Part shown: piece after piece, positions 1-13,100 of the stretch | Numbering within the stretch: the first letter of the stretch is position 1 | Layout of the letters: every line of letters begins with the position of its first letter | Source of the DNA: Xestospongia muta | Taxonomy: Eukaryota > Porifera > Demospongiae > Haplosclerida > Petrosiidae | Length of the DNA stretch: 64,000 bases | Reading direction: 5' to 3' | NCBI GenBank assembly: GCA_963693285.1 | Contig: OY848917.1 | Span: forward strand, 1,304,501-1,368,500 | Notes under the pieces: generated by a model | The model's input: the letters and a program-made list of their open reading frames with translations, nothing else | What the model was told of the DNA's origin: nothing | The model's database searches: none | Program-made: the position numbers and the translations under genes

Positions 1-2
1 AG

Positions 3-92
3 GATACGGCTGGTAGTCTCCCTTTAAACGTGACGAGGTTTGGAGCATTGTGGTCCTGGTTTAGTAATGACGATGATTTCCCCGAAGCTTGA
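3..92 (+). CDS. possible 3' end of an unidentified coding region
   Basis: The first ~270 bases are clearly more GC-rich than what follows. Frame 3 is open from the window edge to a TGA at 90-92 and encodes 29 residues of ordinary composition (ending ...NDDDFPEA). The rest, to about 270, would be 3' untranslated sequence. It could equally be part of a repeat: the string TACGGCTGGT occurs twice. No family is recognised, and the upstream exons, if any, lie outside the window. Confidence 0.25.
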   Translation, partial: DTAGSLPLNVTRFGALWSWFSNDDDFPEA

Positions 93-270
93 AACCCAGT
101 ACGGCTGGTTTGAAGTTAGGGCGAAGTTCCAACCAGGATTACCTCGTCTTCGGACGATGGTTACCAAGCCAAGGTGGCGGTCCTAGCTAGCAATAGCAGG
201 GAATCCTGGAGCCTAAGTGGAAGCCTCAGTGGATCTGAGTCACAAAAGATCGTTTGGGCAACACAACTTT

Positions 271-1370
271 TTTTATTAATTTATTCAATAAAAACACATA
301 ACACTACAATTGTAATAAATTCATCATATATACATTACCTATAAAATACATGGTACAAAATGAGAGGAATATTATTGCATTTATAATATGAACCATTTCA
401 TTTACATCTGAAAACAATGAATGTATTCAATACATTTTTGCTGTGTTTCTTAATAAAGTTTCTAATTATGGCAAAACATGTTTTTGTCTAATGTGCTGCT
501 TCACCTTGATACAATAGAAATTTAAAATTGATGTCAGAGCCCAGTATCTCCAGCTGCTGATGTCAGCATGATGTTTAGATACGGTGGTGTGATGTTACTT
601 TATCAATTTCAGCCCCTTTATCAGCACTTTGAATATCTTTGACATCATGTCACAATTCCTTATTGTTATATTGGCTTGGTTATAGCAATGACATGTTATA
701 AAATACCAACAATGTTTAAAAGCATATTAAAACAAAATTTTGACAACGTTGCAAAATAAATTATATCTGAAATTGAATTAACTTGTTATGTTAGAAGTCT
801 TTTTTTCAAAAATTTTGCATCGCTAGCTAATGCATAAAAGATAGCGTTGGTTTAAATTTTGACCAAATAAATAATTACATAATGTAAAAAGTTGTTTGCT
901 TTTGAATAGAATGGTTGCCTTAATTCCAGAGTCATGGATGTACATTCTAGCTATATTTTGTATGCACTGCACTCATCAATTTCCTAGAAATAGGAATATT
1001 GACTATCTGTCATAACTGGACATCTACTAACATGATCTATAGTTAGTCAGTCAAGATAATAATACCACCTATCACATATAGGTTAGAGTCAAATATCATT
1101 TAATACTTAATTGTGTATGAAACTTCTAAAGGTGTTTCTGTTATGACACACTAGCTTCTAACCTGTGTCTATATAACTTAGTTGTCACGTAGTTAATTTG
1201 TAATACAAAGAATGTCACTACTTTGTATCAGTTTAATAGGCAAGCAATAAAAATATCAGCAATGATATCTTGCGTTATTCTCCTAAAAAATGATATATTT
1301 GACGGAGGTATTCATGTACACGCCCATACGTTGACAATGTATTATTAAGTTTTATTACGTTTGTATTATT
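271..1370. other. AT-rich intergenic stretch, no gene seen
   Basis: This is about 1.1 kb of AT-rich DNA with no sustained open frame on either strand and no recognisable repeat family. It ends at the promoter of the secreted-protein gene at 1,475. Confidence 0.6.
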
Positions 1371-1376
1371 AAATAA

Positions 1377-1388
1377 CGCGCATGCGCA
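1377..1388. promoter_or_regulatory. NRF-1-type palindrome in the promoter of the 1,475 gene
   Basis: The 12-mer CGCGCATGCGCA contains the perfect palindrome GCGCATGCGC, the known binding consensus of the NRF-1 transcription factor. It lies 87 bases upstream of the ATG at 1,475, in otherwise CpG-poor AT-rich DNA, which makes chance less likely. No TATA box is obvious between it and the start codon. Function in this organism is inference. Confidence 0.6.
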
Positions 1389-1474
1389 TTAACTCTCTGT
1401 AAGTAAAAGATTTTCCTTATTAAGCCAAGAATAGTTATCGAAACTCAGTTGCAGCAAACGTCTGAGGAGCAGTC

Positions 1475-2200
1475 ATGGGTCGTTGTTACCTTCTTTTCCT
1501 TGTCATTTTTTTAGTTACTACTTATAGTAAAGTCGTGAATGCGAAAGTAACCAAAACGAACCTCAAGTTATTGATTAACAAAGAAGTTACCAGCCACGAA
1601 ATTAAGAGAACTTCTCATCAAAGTCGTCAACAGAGCAGCTGCTCATCAATTTTAAATAACTATCCCTCAGACTGCAATGCTAAAGACTTACTAGTTCATA
1701 ATGTGACACAAGTAGATCCTAGTATATTTACCTTACTTCGTATTTCTGACATCAACAGCGCTTATACTCAGTTTTGCGTGGCGAAATGTATGGACCCTAT
1801 ATTCAGGTATGCCCATTGTTTTGATTTATCAAGCAGTTGGTTAACTTATACCAACAATATTATCAGACGTGGTACTTGTGGAAAAGAAGGCAGTGATTTC
1901 TGTGTAGCTCTCTACAAGCGTCGTTACTCTAATGACACGTACTTTATTAATCGATTGACAAGCGCTTGTCCATTTACGTCTGCTGGAGTAGATTGTACGA
2001 GCGCCAATTCTACTTGCTTGCAGTATCTGTCCGACATCAACCAGAAAATGGGATGTTGTACTTCGCCATTTTTAGGAGATCTCAGTTCCTGTAACCTTGA
2101 TGTTGACGATCCATGTGAGTCAGTCTTGTCAGGTTTTGGAGTCATTTCTCCAGCAGTTTTTGCTCTCCTTTTTGCAGTACTTGCTGCCATTTTTGTGTAG
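1475..2200 (+). CDS. cysteine-rich secreted protein, probably GPI-anchored
   Basis: Uninterrupted 241-residue frame without introns. Residues 1-23 look like a signal peptide: a charged start, then a long Leu/Ile/Phe/Val core ending near VVNA. The mature part has about 14 cysteines, including a CC pair and an FCVAKC motif, which suggests disulphide bonding outside the cell. It has three N-glycosylation sequons (NVT, NDT, NST). The last ~20 residues are purely hydrophobic with no charged tail, preceded by small residues near DPCESVLSGFG, the layout of a GPI-attachment signal. A single transmembrane anchor is the alternative. No named domain family is recognised. The start codon is the first in frame and places the signal peptide at the N-terminus. 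An NRF-1-type site lies 87 bases upstream. The nearest downstream gene is on the other strand. Confidence 0.72.
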   Translation: MGRCYLLFLVIFLVTTYSKVVNAKVTKTNLKLLINKEVTSHEIKRTSHQSRQQSSCSSILNNYPSDCNAKDLLVHNVTQVDPSIFTLLRISDINSAYTQFCVAKCMDPIFRYAHCFDLSSSWLTYTNNIIRRGTCGKEGSDFCVALYKRRYSNDTYFINRLTSACPFTSAGVDCTSANSTCLQYLSDINQKMGCCTSPFLGDLSSCNLDVDDPCESVLSGFGVISPAVFALLFAVLAAIFV

Positions 2201-2460
2201 AATTGATGAACATTATTATGTAACTATTTTCAAGAGTCGACTTTTATACATAAGTCTTTTGTTTAGTTTTTGATTTTGCATATTATCCATTATTTTTAGT
2301 ATTAATATAGTATAATTACATTTTATAGGCTATATCATTTGCTGCATTTTGGTTTTGTTCAAGTTCCTGTTTATTAGCGAAAAGTTATACTCAAATTAAT
2401 TACAGAAAAGCACTCTCACAGTCAGAATAAGATATTAGCAGTTGCAACTTCAGTCAACAA

Positions 2461-2553
2461 TATATAAATATATACTCAAAGCATTCTAATTACTTAGCTT
2501 TGAGTAAAGGACCATAAATGTGTTCATAATCACCGTAGTTCTAATTCCTCTTG
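2461..2553 (+). repeat. dispersed ~90-bp repeat, copy 1
   Basis: This segment reads TATACTCAAAG...CTAATTACTTAGCTTTGAGTAAAGGACCATAAA...TCATAATCACCGTAGTTCTAATT. It recurs at 3,001-3,088 in the same orientation with few differences. The left part can fold (CTCAAAG against CTTTGAG). It is possibly the end of a short mobile element; no family is recognised. Confidence 0.6.
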
Positions 2554-2591
2554 TGTAGACGTAACTGAGCAGCCGTAAACATAGACACCTC

Positions 2592-2620
2592 CACACACAC
2601 ACACACACATATATATATAT
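2592..2620. repeat. compound (CA)n(TA)n microsatellite
   Basis: About nine CA units run directly into about six TA units. It lies between the two copies of the ~90-bp dispersed repeat. Confidence 0.9.
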
Positions 2621-3000
2621 AACAGGTGTCATCAATTAACTACATTGTAAAAATAACATTTTGTAACTGTTTGTGTGGCTACTTTTTGATAGAAAGGAAA
2701 CATTGACCATTTTTAGAAGCATCCAATTTTAATAATTAAATTAACTCCCTTTGTATACACTATGATTAGCTATAGTATATATACTGCACTGCTTATATTG
2801 AAAGATTTAGGTGAGTGATTTTCTAGTTCATTTTGTTTGGTTGAGTTAATTCCATTTTAATAAGTGGCAAAGATAACATCAAGTAATAGCTTATTTTTGA
2901 AATCTATTCTAAAGACAATGTCATATATATAACAAGCATCCAAACAACACATATTACATGTTCTTCTATCTTATTACACTGACAAGTCATTTAAAACTCA

Positions 3001-3088
3001 AATATATACTCAAAGGCTTTCTAATTACTTAACTTGGAGTAAAGGACCATAAACCAGTTCATAATCACCGTAGTTCTAATTGCTCTTG
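3001..3088 (+). repeat. dispersed ~90-bp repeat, copy 2
   Basis: Second copy of the segment at 2,461-2,553. The sequence between the copies is not itself repeated, so they could be the two ends of a ~630-bp element or two independent insertions. Confidence 0.6.
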
Positions 3089-4227
3089 ATCATCTGTCTT
3101 CCTGTACTTCCATCCAATGTCAACAGTCTCAAATTCAATTGTACTAATTCCATCTGTTAATTCTCTTAACACCCTCTTCACACCATCTTCTTTTACACCA
3201 ACTCCTAACATTATTAGGCCTTTTCATTGTTCTAGCTGTTAGTGATTGTCATACTGGGTCTTCTTAAGATCTCTTGAACCATCCAACTGGGATACTTTGC
3301 CAGCATCTTCACCTTCCTGCTGTGCTCAATACTACACTATTCAGCTCTACATCCTTATCATCCTCTGCATTATCTCATAGATGACCATTGTGTAAGACAT
3401 ATCCAATGTACTGAGAATTTTTTGTCATCTTTAAAGCATTAACAATCCACTAGGCCTCTGTACCATCCATCCATCATGTTGTTAACAGTGACTATCCAAG
3501 TGTACATCATCCTGGTTCCTAACCATGCTACTTCACCGATATATACTAACTATAAAAACTATACAGACACATTGACTAATGACAACAATGACAATTTACA
3601 AAGGACACAAAGGACGTGACTACTATCAACATTAAAGAGATATATCACGCAACAAATGCATCAACAGTATATAATGATAGGTGAGGATGTAACAAATGCA
3701 ATATTACAGTAATAAGCAAATTTTCTAGACATGTACAATTCACTGTTAGAATAAGTCGCAATTGGCTGTTTAACCCTGTCACTATTGCATATATGCCTAA
3801 AATACATTTAAATTAAATGTGTTGACAGCATATGCTGTTTTGAAACTACTCACTATGAAATTAACACTTCACGCACTTCAAACATGACTTCTTAAAAAGG
3901 ACATATGGTATGTAGGACAGTCCTGTTATATTTATAGTGACAGGCCTCACACATATCAAAATTATTTGTAATTACTCACTAACTATTGTTGGAAGACATT
4001 CTTCTGATTAACTACTGGGAGATTAACTCAGATGTGATATGAATTACAAAATATTGAAAATATCAACTGTAACGTGCCAATATAAACATGACGACCTCAA
4101 TGTTCAATAGTAATTTAATAAGAGACTATAGCAAAAACAAGATTTTAGACAATAATTTGCCTGGTTTAAAAAACAGTATGCCATGACAAAATATTTTAAA
4201 AATAAGGGACTGTATTAAATGACAAGG
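3089..4227. other. intergenic region, no gene seen
   Basis: Bases 3,090-3,540 are unusually pyrimidine-rich on the + strand, with short broken frames, as in a very old retroelement fragment read on the minus strand. No motif is secure. Bases 3,540-4,227 are AT-rich and must contain the 3' UTR of the minus-strand gene that stops at 4,228. Confidence 0.4.
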
Positions 4228-7145
4228 TCAAATCCTAAAGATAGGAGTGTCCTCTTCTTCCCAAAGTGCCATGTTCTGTTGATTGAGGATTTCAGCTTTT
4301 ACTAGCTTAACAATATTATCTAAACCACCACTGACTTCAACCTTTCCTAGAAAATATACATAACCAGTAAGGTTTACAGAACATAATTATTGTAGTGTGT
4401 AGTTAATAGTTATGTAATAATTAAAGCTGAGAGCTAAACGGACTATATAACACTCTGGGTGTGGTTGAGTTGCTCATACATCATTTGACTTTGTCTTGTA
4501 CTGTTTGAGCATTGAGACCACACCCACAGTGCAATATATTTTTATAACACAAAAACAGAATTGTGCTATAAATGATTAATAGTAATGCTTGCTCTACAAA
4601 ACTACAGCGAAGTGTGATAATCATTTCAACTATTTTTGATAGCATAAGTGCTTGAAGCAATAGTTTAGTCATAAAAAGGACCACACCTATAATGCCATAT
4701 GAATCCATACATGTATTCACAGTTGGCCCAATAGTCATACACAGCAATGTAGGTAGAATATAGGTTGATAAGAAAAACGAATAGACTATGAAAATTAAAA
4801 ACAAGGAATTGTAGCCAAAGTAAATCATTCACCATATGTGACCATAAATATGAAAGTAGTACCTAATGTGTGGACAAATTTCAAATGAACACTTGGATTT
4901 AAATAGTTCCCGTGTGGTCATCTTGAACAGTAAATTATTAAATATCAAGGCGTGTGAAGCTTGATCATTGCCTTTTATGATTACTAAGTTCCACTGACTT
5001 TCTGCTTAAAATGAATGTGTAGCAACTGTTTGTATGCAATTATTTATTGAAATTTGTTTGCCAGTTAGGTACCATTTTTGTATTACACATATTAATATAT
5101 AGATACCTGTGAAGTAGGACGAAAACTGATCTTCAATGATTTTCATATCTTGTAAATATTTTGTAGCAGTTTCAGAACTACAACTGTATACTCCCAACCT
5201 ACAGTACGAAATAACAAAAGGTAGCAACAATCTTAAATTTTGACAATTAGAGTAATTAATATTATTCTAGTAATTAACTATCAAATTCCGAATAAAATTA
5301 ACATAGGTTAAAAAGTTATGTTTCAATATACAACTTTGATACATGTAGTTATGTAGCTACTGCTATGATAAAGAGAGAAAAACAAGATTATACTTGTAAA
5401 AAATTATTAACATTTTTTGATATTGTAAATCATGTAATATTAAAGACAGGAGAGTAGTGATAACTGATAACAATTGTTTTCTCAAGTTAGAGATTGCTAA
5501 AACTTGAAATAGTTTGCCCAACATTGTACCAATCATAATAAAGAAAATCAATTTATTTTGTGTTGATAGTCAGTTAATTTTATTTGTTTAGTTGCCTATA
5601 ACAATACTATGAAAACAAACATCCCTCATGCATTATATAATATATATCACATATAGGAACATACTGCATGGTTTAAAATATAACATTAGGACTGCTCAAC
5701 ACATTTCATGTGTCAGGCTAAAAACAAACTGAAGCATGGTTAAATGAAGACCGTCACTAACTGACTACAATTGTGGTTCATGAATCACAAACATTAATAA
5801 CACCATTCATATAAAATTCAAAAGGGGGAAAATGTCATGCAATAAAATCAAACCACTGACGAAGTTGTAACACTCACTTAAATCCAAATGGCCCACTTTT
5901 CTTAGTGTATAAGAATAGAACTATTGGATGAAGTTGAAGCAGTGTACCATTGTTCCTTAGTTGGCTGGGTTCAATACTCAAAATACAATGCTGGTTCTAC
6001 AAAAGAATAAAATATCATTTCTACACTAACAATAGTGAGAATCAAAAAATTATAGTATTGTCCAGTGATAGCCAACATAACTGTACATCAGATCAATCAA
6101 TCGCATTAATTAACTACAATATTGCTCCTGGTTCTTTAAATAAAATGACCCACAAAAAACACTATCACTCTTATTACTAACCAGTTCAGAAATGGCAGCA
6201 ATATCTGATATCACACAGTATCGAACATTTTCACCAGTCCTTTTCAGAAGCACATGGTCACCAGTACATTCGTCTTGTAACTTAGCCAATGATCCTAATG
6301 ACCCTGCATTAAAAATGGAAGCATTTAATAGTGTCATTTCTGTAACTTGTAAGCGATAAAACTGAAATTTTATACCTAGATTGTTTGGCTTTTGAACATT
6401 AAGTTGTTAAATTTTTTTACTAACTACACTATTATTGTTATGACTGTACATAATTGTTATGAAAACAAATGCAGTTACATTGCAAATAGTCATTCAGTTA
6501 TATGTATATGCAATGCATGAATCTTACATAATTATAGGACAGTTTGTGTGCCAAATGATTAAAATTAAAGTATCATTTAAACTAAACATTTGATAAAAAG
6601 TGATGTTATCAATATGACCTTGCAGTCATACTGATGACTATTTAATGGTTAACATTAATGTGTTATTCAGATTATCGTGTTTTAAAAATGGAACAAACAA
6701 ACATGGCAGAACATCATCCTGTAATAGTTTAGAAAATGCTAATGCGACAGCAAACTGATTTCTAAAGATTGAGCTGATAAAAGATATAGAAAAACAACGG
6801 AATTTTAAAGGGCGGGTACGTAGCACAGATGGGTGTTCACATGCATTTCCATTATAGTATGCAGGTTGAGTTCATTTATTGCCTTAATTTGTTGCAAAAA
6901 GAAAACTGTATTAAATGGAAAAAGCAGACACAGATACGTGGCCCAAAAAATTAGGACTACCTTCATGCTACTTGTGTCAGGACAGTAACAATTAAAAGGA
7001 ATATTAAACTTTAGGCAAATGCATGATAAAGAGTTAAATAAGTACTTACGTATTGGTGGCAATGAAAAGGAAACTTCATCCAATAAAGTTTGACGCACTT
7101 CATTTTCACAAATTCCTAATATTACAACTGGTCTGGGTCCATTAA
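4228..7145 (-). other. DLG5-like coding exons 22-26: guanylate kinase-like domain and stop
   Basis: Exons: 7,050-7,145; 6,182-6,303; 5,878-5,996; 5,107-5,198; 4,228-4,346. NGPRPVVILGICENEVRQTL replaces the nucleotide-binding P-loop of true guanylate kinases. NQHCILSIEPSQLRNNGTLL, HPIVLFLYTKKSG and IIEDQFSSYFTGKVEVSGG follow. The lost P-loop lysine and Gly-rich pattern indicate a non-catalytic, protein-binding GUK, as in DLG5 and CARMA. The stop is TGA at 4,228-4,230. Confidence 0.82.
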
Positions 7146-10100
7146 CTGAAAGTACAGAGAGAAAGGTATTATCAAAATAAGAATTTCTTTAAAGACTTGT
7201 CAATTAACTCAATTATATAACAGTTAAATGATAATACCAAACTCTTAATGAAAAGTGGGACTTGTAAAAAATTTAAGTGCAAAATACTACATAATATAGA
7301 GTTAAAACAATGTATTGACACAAAGATTTGATATTGATCTCATGTAGAGTATTTTCCCCTTACTTTTTACAAATTTAATAGGTTGATACAACTCATATAC
7401 ATTATGTATATCATTACGAAGTGAGTGAAAAGCTTCAGGTCCTGGGTGACTATTGAGACGTTTTGCTGAAGATCTGAAGATGTTTGGAAGAGAAGATGTT
7501 ATTGGAGATATAAAATTAGTTTCACTGAGGCAATTCTCTATAGGAACAAAGCCTTCTTCTTTATCATTGCCATAGGCGTCTATATGTATAACTCTCCAAA
7601 ACTTGCCCATTCCAGCTGGGAGGGTATCAATGACTTTAAAGATAGTTCCTGCATTGAAAGTCAATTCCTTTGGCATACCCGTAATCACCTTCTTGTGGGC
7701 AAACATTGTTCTAAATTAAGTAAATATAAAAACTTTAATCATAGAACATAATCAAAAGACCATATACTGGGAAATTTCCCATATTAAAACTTTCATAAAC
7801 TTTGGAATGTTAGAGTGATCTGTGGGTATTATAAAATAAGGATGTAGACATTTCAGTGTAAAATTAAACTCCATTTGATTTTGAAAAATAACTTTGCTAA
7901 AATAACGTTTAATACCACTGGATTTCGTGGTACTTATAATAGTATTAATAAAGTGATTGGCATTTAAAGGTATTCTTTTTGCCCTCAAATAAATATATGT
8001 GTGAAATCTTCCATAAGGGAACTATTTGTCTCCAAAATGAACCGAGTACAATATCTATGTCCTGTAGAAACTGGTAATGTTCCTTGATACTACAAGTGTA
8101 ATATACTATGGTATTGTCTAGTCTTAGTACTATATTTAGAAATTAATCAATGTTTTGGGAGAAAACATACTTCACATAAAAGCAGTCTCGATCTTCAAGT
8201 GAAGGCAACCTTGTAAAACCTAGAAAAAAGGCAACGTTACAGTTTGGTGAATCATTTGTCTGCCACTCATTTGTCAATCAATCAATCCATTGTTTGTCTT
8301 TTCTGCAATCTTTCCTCTTCACTCACCTTCAATATTGCTATGGACTGTGATCATACATTGTTCTCCCATTTTTTCATATTGTTCTATTTCTGTGACAACT
8401 TCTCTGTATGTCATTCCATTAGCAGGTTTCTCTCCAATCTATTTGATTAGAATTTTATACTCATAACATCTTTAAATTATATTATCACCTTAAAGATTTG
8501 ATCTCCTGTCTGAAGTCCTCTGTTTTCATTTTTAGTGGAGTAAATAAATACTCCTCGCCCACGTCCACCCACCAGTGATATACCCTCACTTAGACGACCC
8601 CATGGCAATATGACACGCCTTAATCTGTAAAAATCAATTACCTCATTTTTGTCCTACGTAAATTTTATTGATTAACTAGCATTAAGATTGACTCGTGGTT
8701 TAGAGGTAACAAAACAGTCATATTTATCTTAATTTATTTTTTAAGGTATAATAGTACATGGAGCTGCTGCAAAAACACTATTCACAACAATAAACCACGC
8801 CTACAATGTACATTAACATAATCATACATAGTACAGTGCTTAAAGTTTAATTGAGAACATGTTTTAAATAAAGACACATTAGTTCTATTACTCCATCTGC
8901 TGAATTGGCAATTATAAAATTCAGGGACCGTATTTAAAATGTTTTTTTTTTACTTTAAGTTGTAGTTCAACACAGATGAGAAAAGTGCTACTATTTCTGT
9001 TTAGTAATTAGAACTGACTTGAGATTATTGGTAGCAATTTCATTTTCAATACCATTAAACAGATCGGACATGTCCACTAGAGATTGTGACTTCCGATTCC
9101 TGTACATCCACTGTAAATAAAGACAGAAGTCATTTATAACAGCTATAATTATGATTATAAGAAATAGCTATAAAAGATTTAATACAATAAAGTTGTATTA
9201 AGTCTTTTAATTAGCTAAAAGCCAATAATGATATAAGTAGTTTTTGTTATACTAAGTGTATACATACATTCATCATTCAATTGACAAGAAGACCGACTAT
9301 TTACAAACACAACAAACAAAATAATTACAACCAACTTTTCTAGCTTCTGCTCTCTTTAGTTTTGGTGAAACAGACTCGGATAAATTTGCAGGTGTACTGT
9401 GAAGTGGTAGATAATTTGGCTTGGATCGTAACACATCAGACACAAGAGATACATTTATACCTGGTGGCTAAGAAGTAAAAGGTAGGTCATACAAAATTCT
9501 GAAGTAATAGTTTGCAAACTGAAAGTTTTAACAAGAAAGAGAAGTTTTATGATAAACATATTAAAAATGAAACAAAGTTTGCTAAGGAGCATATCATTCA
9601 TCTATCAATCCATGCATCAGAAATGATGATTGATCAGTTCATTACCTCAGGGACCTCTGTTATGAGGTTTGGGAAATTTATATCTTCATCATCCAGATGA
9701 AAATGTGTCCCCAAGAGCTCAAAGGCTGATCCTTCTCTTGCTGATGCGTGTAACATATCCTGATGCATGTGTTCATGAGGCTCATCCAAAGTAAACTCAC
9801 GTGTGCAGTTCTCAGGACTATGAACTATACCACTGTTTGAATCAAAAGACATTGAATGATTTGGAAATGTTAATCCAATAGGAGGGTCATCAGAAGAGGA
9901 AGTCTATTGAGAGAGGGATTAATAAAATTGTATTTATCAATACTGTATGGCAGTTTACCTTTACCAGTAATACAATACAGCAAATAAAACTGTAATTTAA
10001 TAAAGTCATGTGGCATGCTTGATATCACAAGATGAAGCAATCAATAATTGTGTTTGAAGTAATACCTTATTATTTAAATATTTTCTTTCATGTAAATTTT

Positions 10101-13100
10101 CATGTGTAAAAAAATCACGTTAATATATGTATGTGTTATGTGACTTATGAATATAATCAATATCAGAGATTTATGATATAAACATTAATTTCCATTGTAA
10201 TTAAGCAACAATAAATAATTGTCATTGAAATTTCTCAGGCCTATTGTACAACAATTTTACTACACTAGACTCTTAGTGTTATATTTACCTGACTACTTAT
10301 TTCATCCTCGGAGTTTTTTCTTTTAGCTTTGGTTAACTTCCTTCTCGTTCTAATGGATTGCTTTGTGAGTGATTTAGTAGGTGGAAGAAAGTACGCCTAT
10401 ACCAAAAAACGAGAAATGAATTAGTATAAAAAATAACTTTAGCTGCAACATTTATGTTTTATTACTGCAATAAGTAATTGCATGCTTAATGTTTTATTTT
10501 TACTTGCATTTTAATATAAAAAATGAAATTGTGAAAATTTTCCTTTACATTAATTAAATATGGTGGCAAAGAAGTGACTGTGAAAATAAAACAAGTATAA
10601 TTTCTAATGCTATTTACAGTGTACAAAATAATATATTTACTACACTCACTTTTTCTCCATCACTTTTTCCTGAGTATGTAGTTGGTGTAGAAACAGGTGA
10701 GATCACTTCATGAGGGGTAGTGACATTAGTGGAATAAGGCATTTTACCCTTATAAGAAGAGGGTGTGATCACAGAAGTAGTGGCAGTACATTCAGAGCTA
10801 GTTACGAAAGTAGGAAGAGTCTCTCCCCACAATGAATTATGAGCAGTCATGGGCTGAAAAAAGTAAAATGAAGTTACATAATTATGGACAAAATTTTATG
10901 TAATGATAGGGTGCTTTGACACAAAATTAGATTCACTCCCAAGTTATACCATTTAAGTTTAGGTAAACTATAAGACAACAGAAAATGTTTGGTATAGATT
11001 GAACTCCTTCTATTCAAACCTTTGCTCTTCACAGTCACTAACTACTGATATATCTATGCAGTACATGCCCTATCCTCTTTGTTCTCTTAAGGTGTTAAAG
11101 AGTGCTGTAATAAATTGGTACCAGTATAACAGCTCCCATAACCTCAACTCTCCAATGTCAATCTGTCTACATGGCATGCTTATTGTGTCAAGATGTTCTG
11201 GTGATTGTAAGAGTGGAATTGTCAGCATTATGTATACTTTTATATTGGTCCCAAACCTTTCTAAACTGTAATCATTTGAAAGTACAATGCATTATTAGTA
11301 ATAGGTTGCTTCCGTTATTTTAATATTTACATCGACATAGATGGAATGCTATCTCTATGAATGAAAATGTCATAGTCTGTATACCAAAATGTCAAAGTAT
11401 GGCTACTAAGATAAATTGGAATCTTGGATGACCAAACTTGATTCTGCAGCCAACTAAGTACAACTTTTTTATCAGTGTATTGCAATGTTCTAGGAAAGTC
11501 ACGGTCTGGCTAGATTAGATTAAACAATGTCATTAATTCGTAATAGTTGTAGTCAAAGTCTAACAATGAAACTTAGAATAGATATACACGTAAACATTGA
11601 CACTATGATAACGGACATTATTAAAGTTGACATTGTGGACCAAATTGGCTTGATTTCTGTTAACTGATAATATACTGTGTATTTCTTACAAAAATTTGAA
11701 TCTCAAAAATGGTTAAATATACAGATGTTTCAAGTGTAAATATCCATTTTCAAGGCTTACTAGAGAAAAATGTGGAAGAGTGGAATGCTTTTCGGGACTG
11801 TCCATGTTCCCTGGTGTCTGGTAAATTTGAGCCATAGTCAGACAATGTGTGGAATTGCCTGTTGATGATGGGCTCTCATGGCAAAGGACAGGTCTTCGAA
11901 TTAGCATGGAGACTAATTTGGAGGCATTGTGTAATAGTCTTTTGCACAAGTCTAGAGGATCTCGGTCTGATGTTACAGCTATATGATTAATCTAAAAGTG
12001 ATTAAAAAGTGGAGACATAATAAAATTATTGAATAAATTAATTATAGGCACATTTATAAACATTGATCTACCCAATTTGAGTATTTAAATGTATTATAGT
12101 ATTAATTATTGGTAGTAGTATAACACAAAGTAGAACAACAACTATAACCGAATAAACAATTGTTAAAAAAAACAGTAATTTTAAATTTGAAGAGTTGGCA
12201 AAAGACACGAAGTAACATAAAATACTAGAAAGCAGATCCGGAACACAGAATCTTTCAGTTGATATATCCATTATCATTGAGTTCTGAGTCTATTTTAATG
12301 CATTGGGTTTCATAAATATCAATTTAATTGGGTAAAATATGTTATGGACATAAAATGTCCATAACACATAGCCTGAAACAATAGTAGGACAACACAACAT
12401 AGTTCACATGTTAGGTAATAGTAACAAGCACATTGAATACTAAAGTATGATATTAATTCAAAAGGCCTTGATAGTATTTCTGATATGTACAGTATTAAAT
12501 GTACACTATAAAAATGAACTTATCATTGTTGAAGATGATTATTGTAAAAGATGTAATTTTCAAAATATTTCAACTAACTTGACAAATTTGATCACCACTT
12601 TTAATGCCAGACTTATCAGCCACGCCTTTCTTTTCAACATTCATAACCAGAACACCAAGACCAAGGGTCATACCCATATCTGAGAAAAGGAAGTACAAGA
12701 TTGTATAAAGCAACCATTCATCTCATTAATTTTATTCCACAATCATACATAGATGGCTTAATGATAGATAGATGAACACATTGTAAGTGAATGAATATAT
12801 ACATATATTTCTATTTAGAATACTTACCTTCTGATGCTTGTAAAAAAGTAGTAAAATCTTCCATTTTAACGGACACTTTACTCTATATCAAAATGTGAAG
12901 TAGTTCATTTAAAGTCCATTTGATCACGACAATTAATTTTTATATTTTGAAAATTATACTGCTGAAATTCTAAGATTTTTTTCTACATTTATGTATTTTA
13001 TAGACTAACCTCTGACTGCATTGGGTATACAGGATAAGATCCATCACTTGACTGACTATCAGCAATGTCATCTTTCATCTGCTGAACTCTTTTGTACATC

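Noticed and set aside
4481..4828. 115-residue hydrophobic minus-strand frame resembling a membrane protein
   Set aside because: It lies in the last intron of the DLG5-like gene on the same strand; AT-rich DNA gives Ile/Leu/Phe-rich frames by chance, and there is no family match or duplication support.
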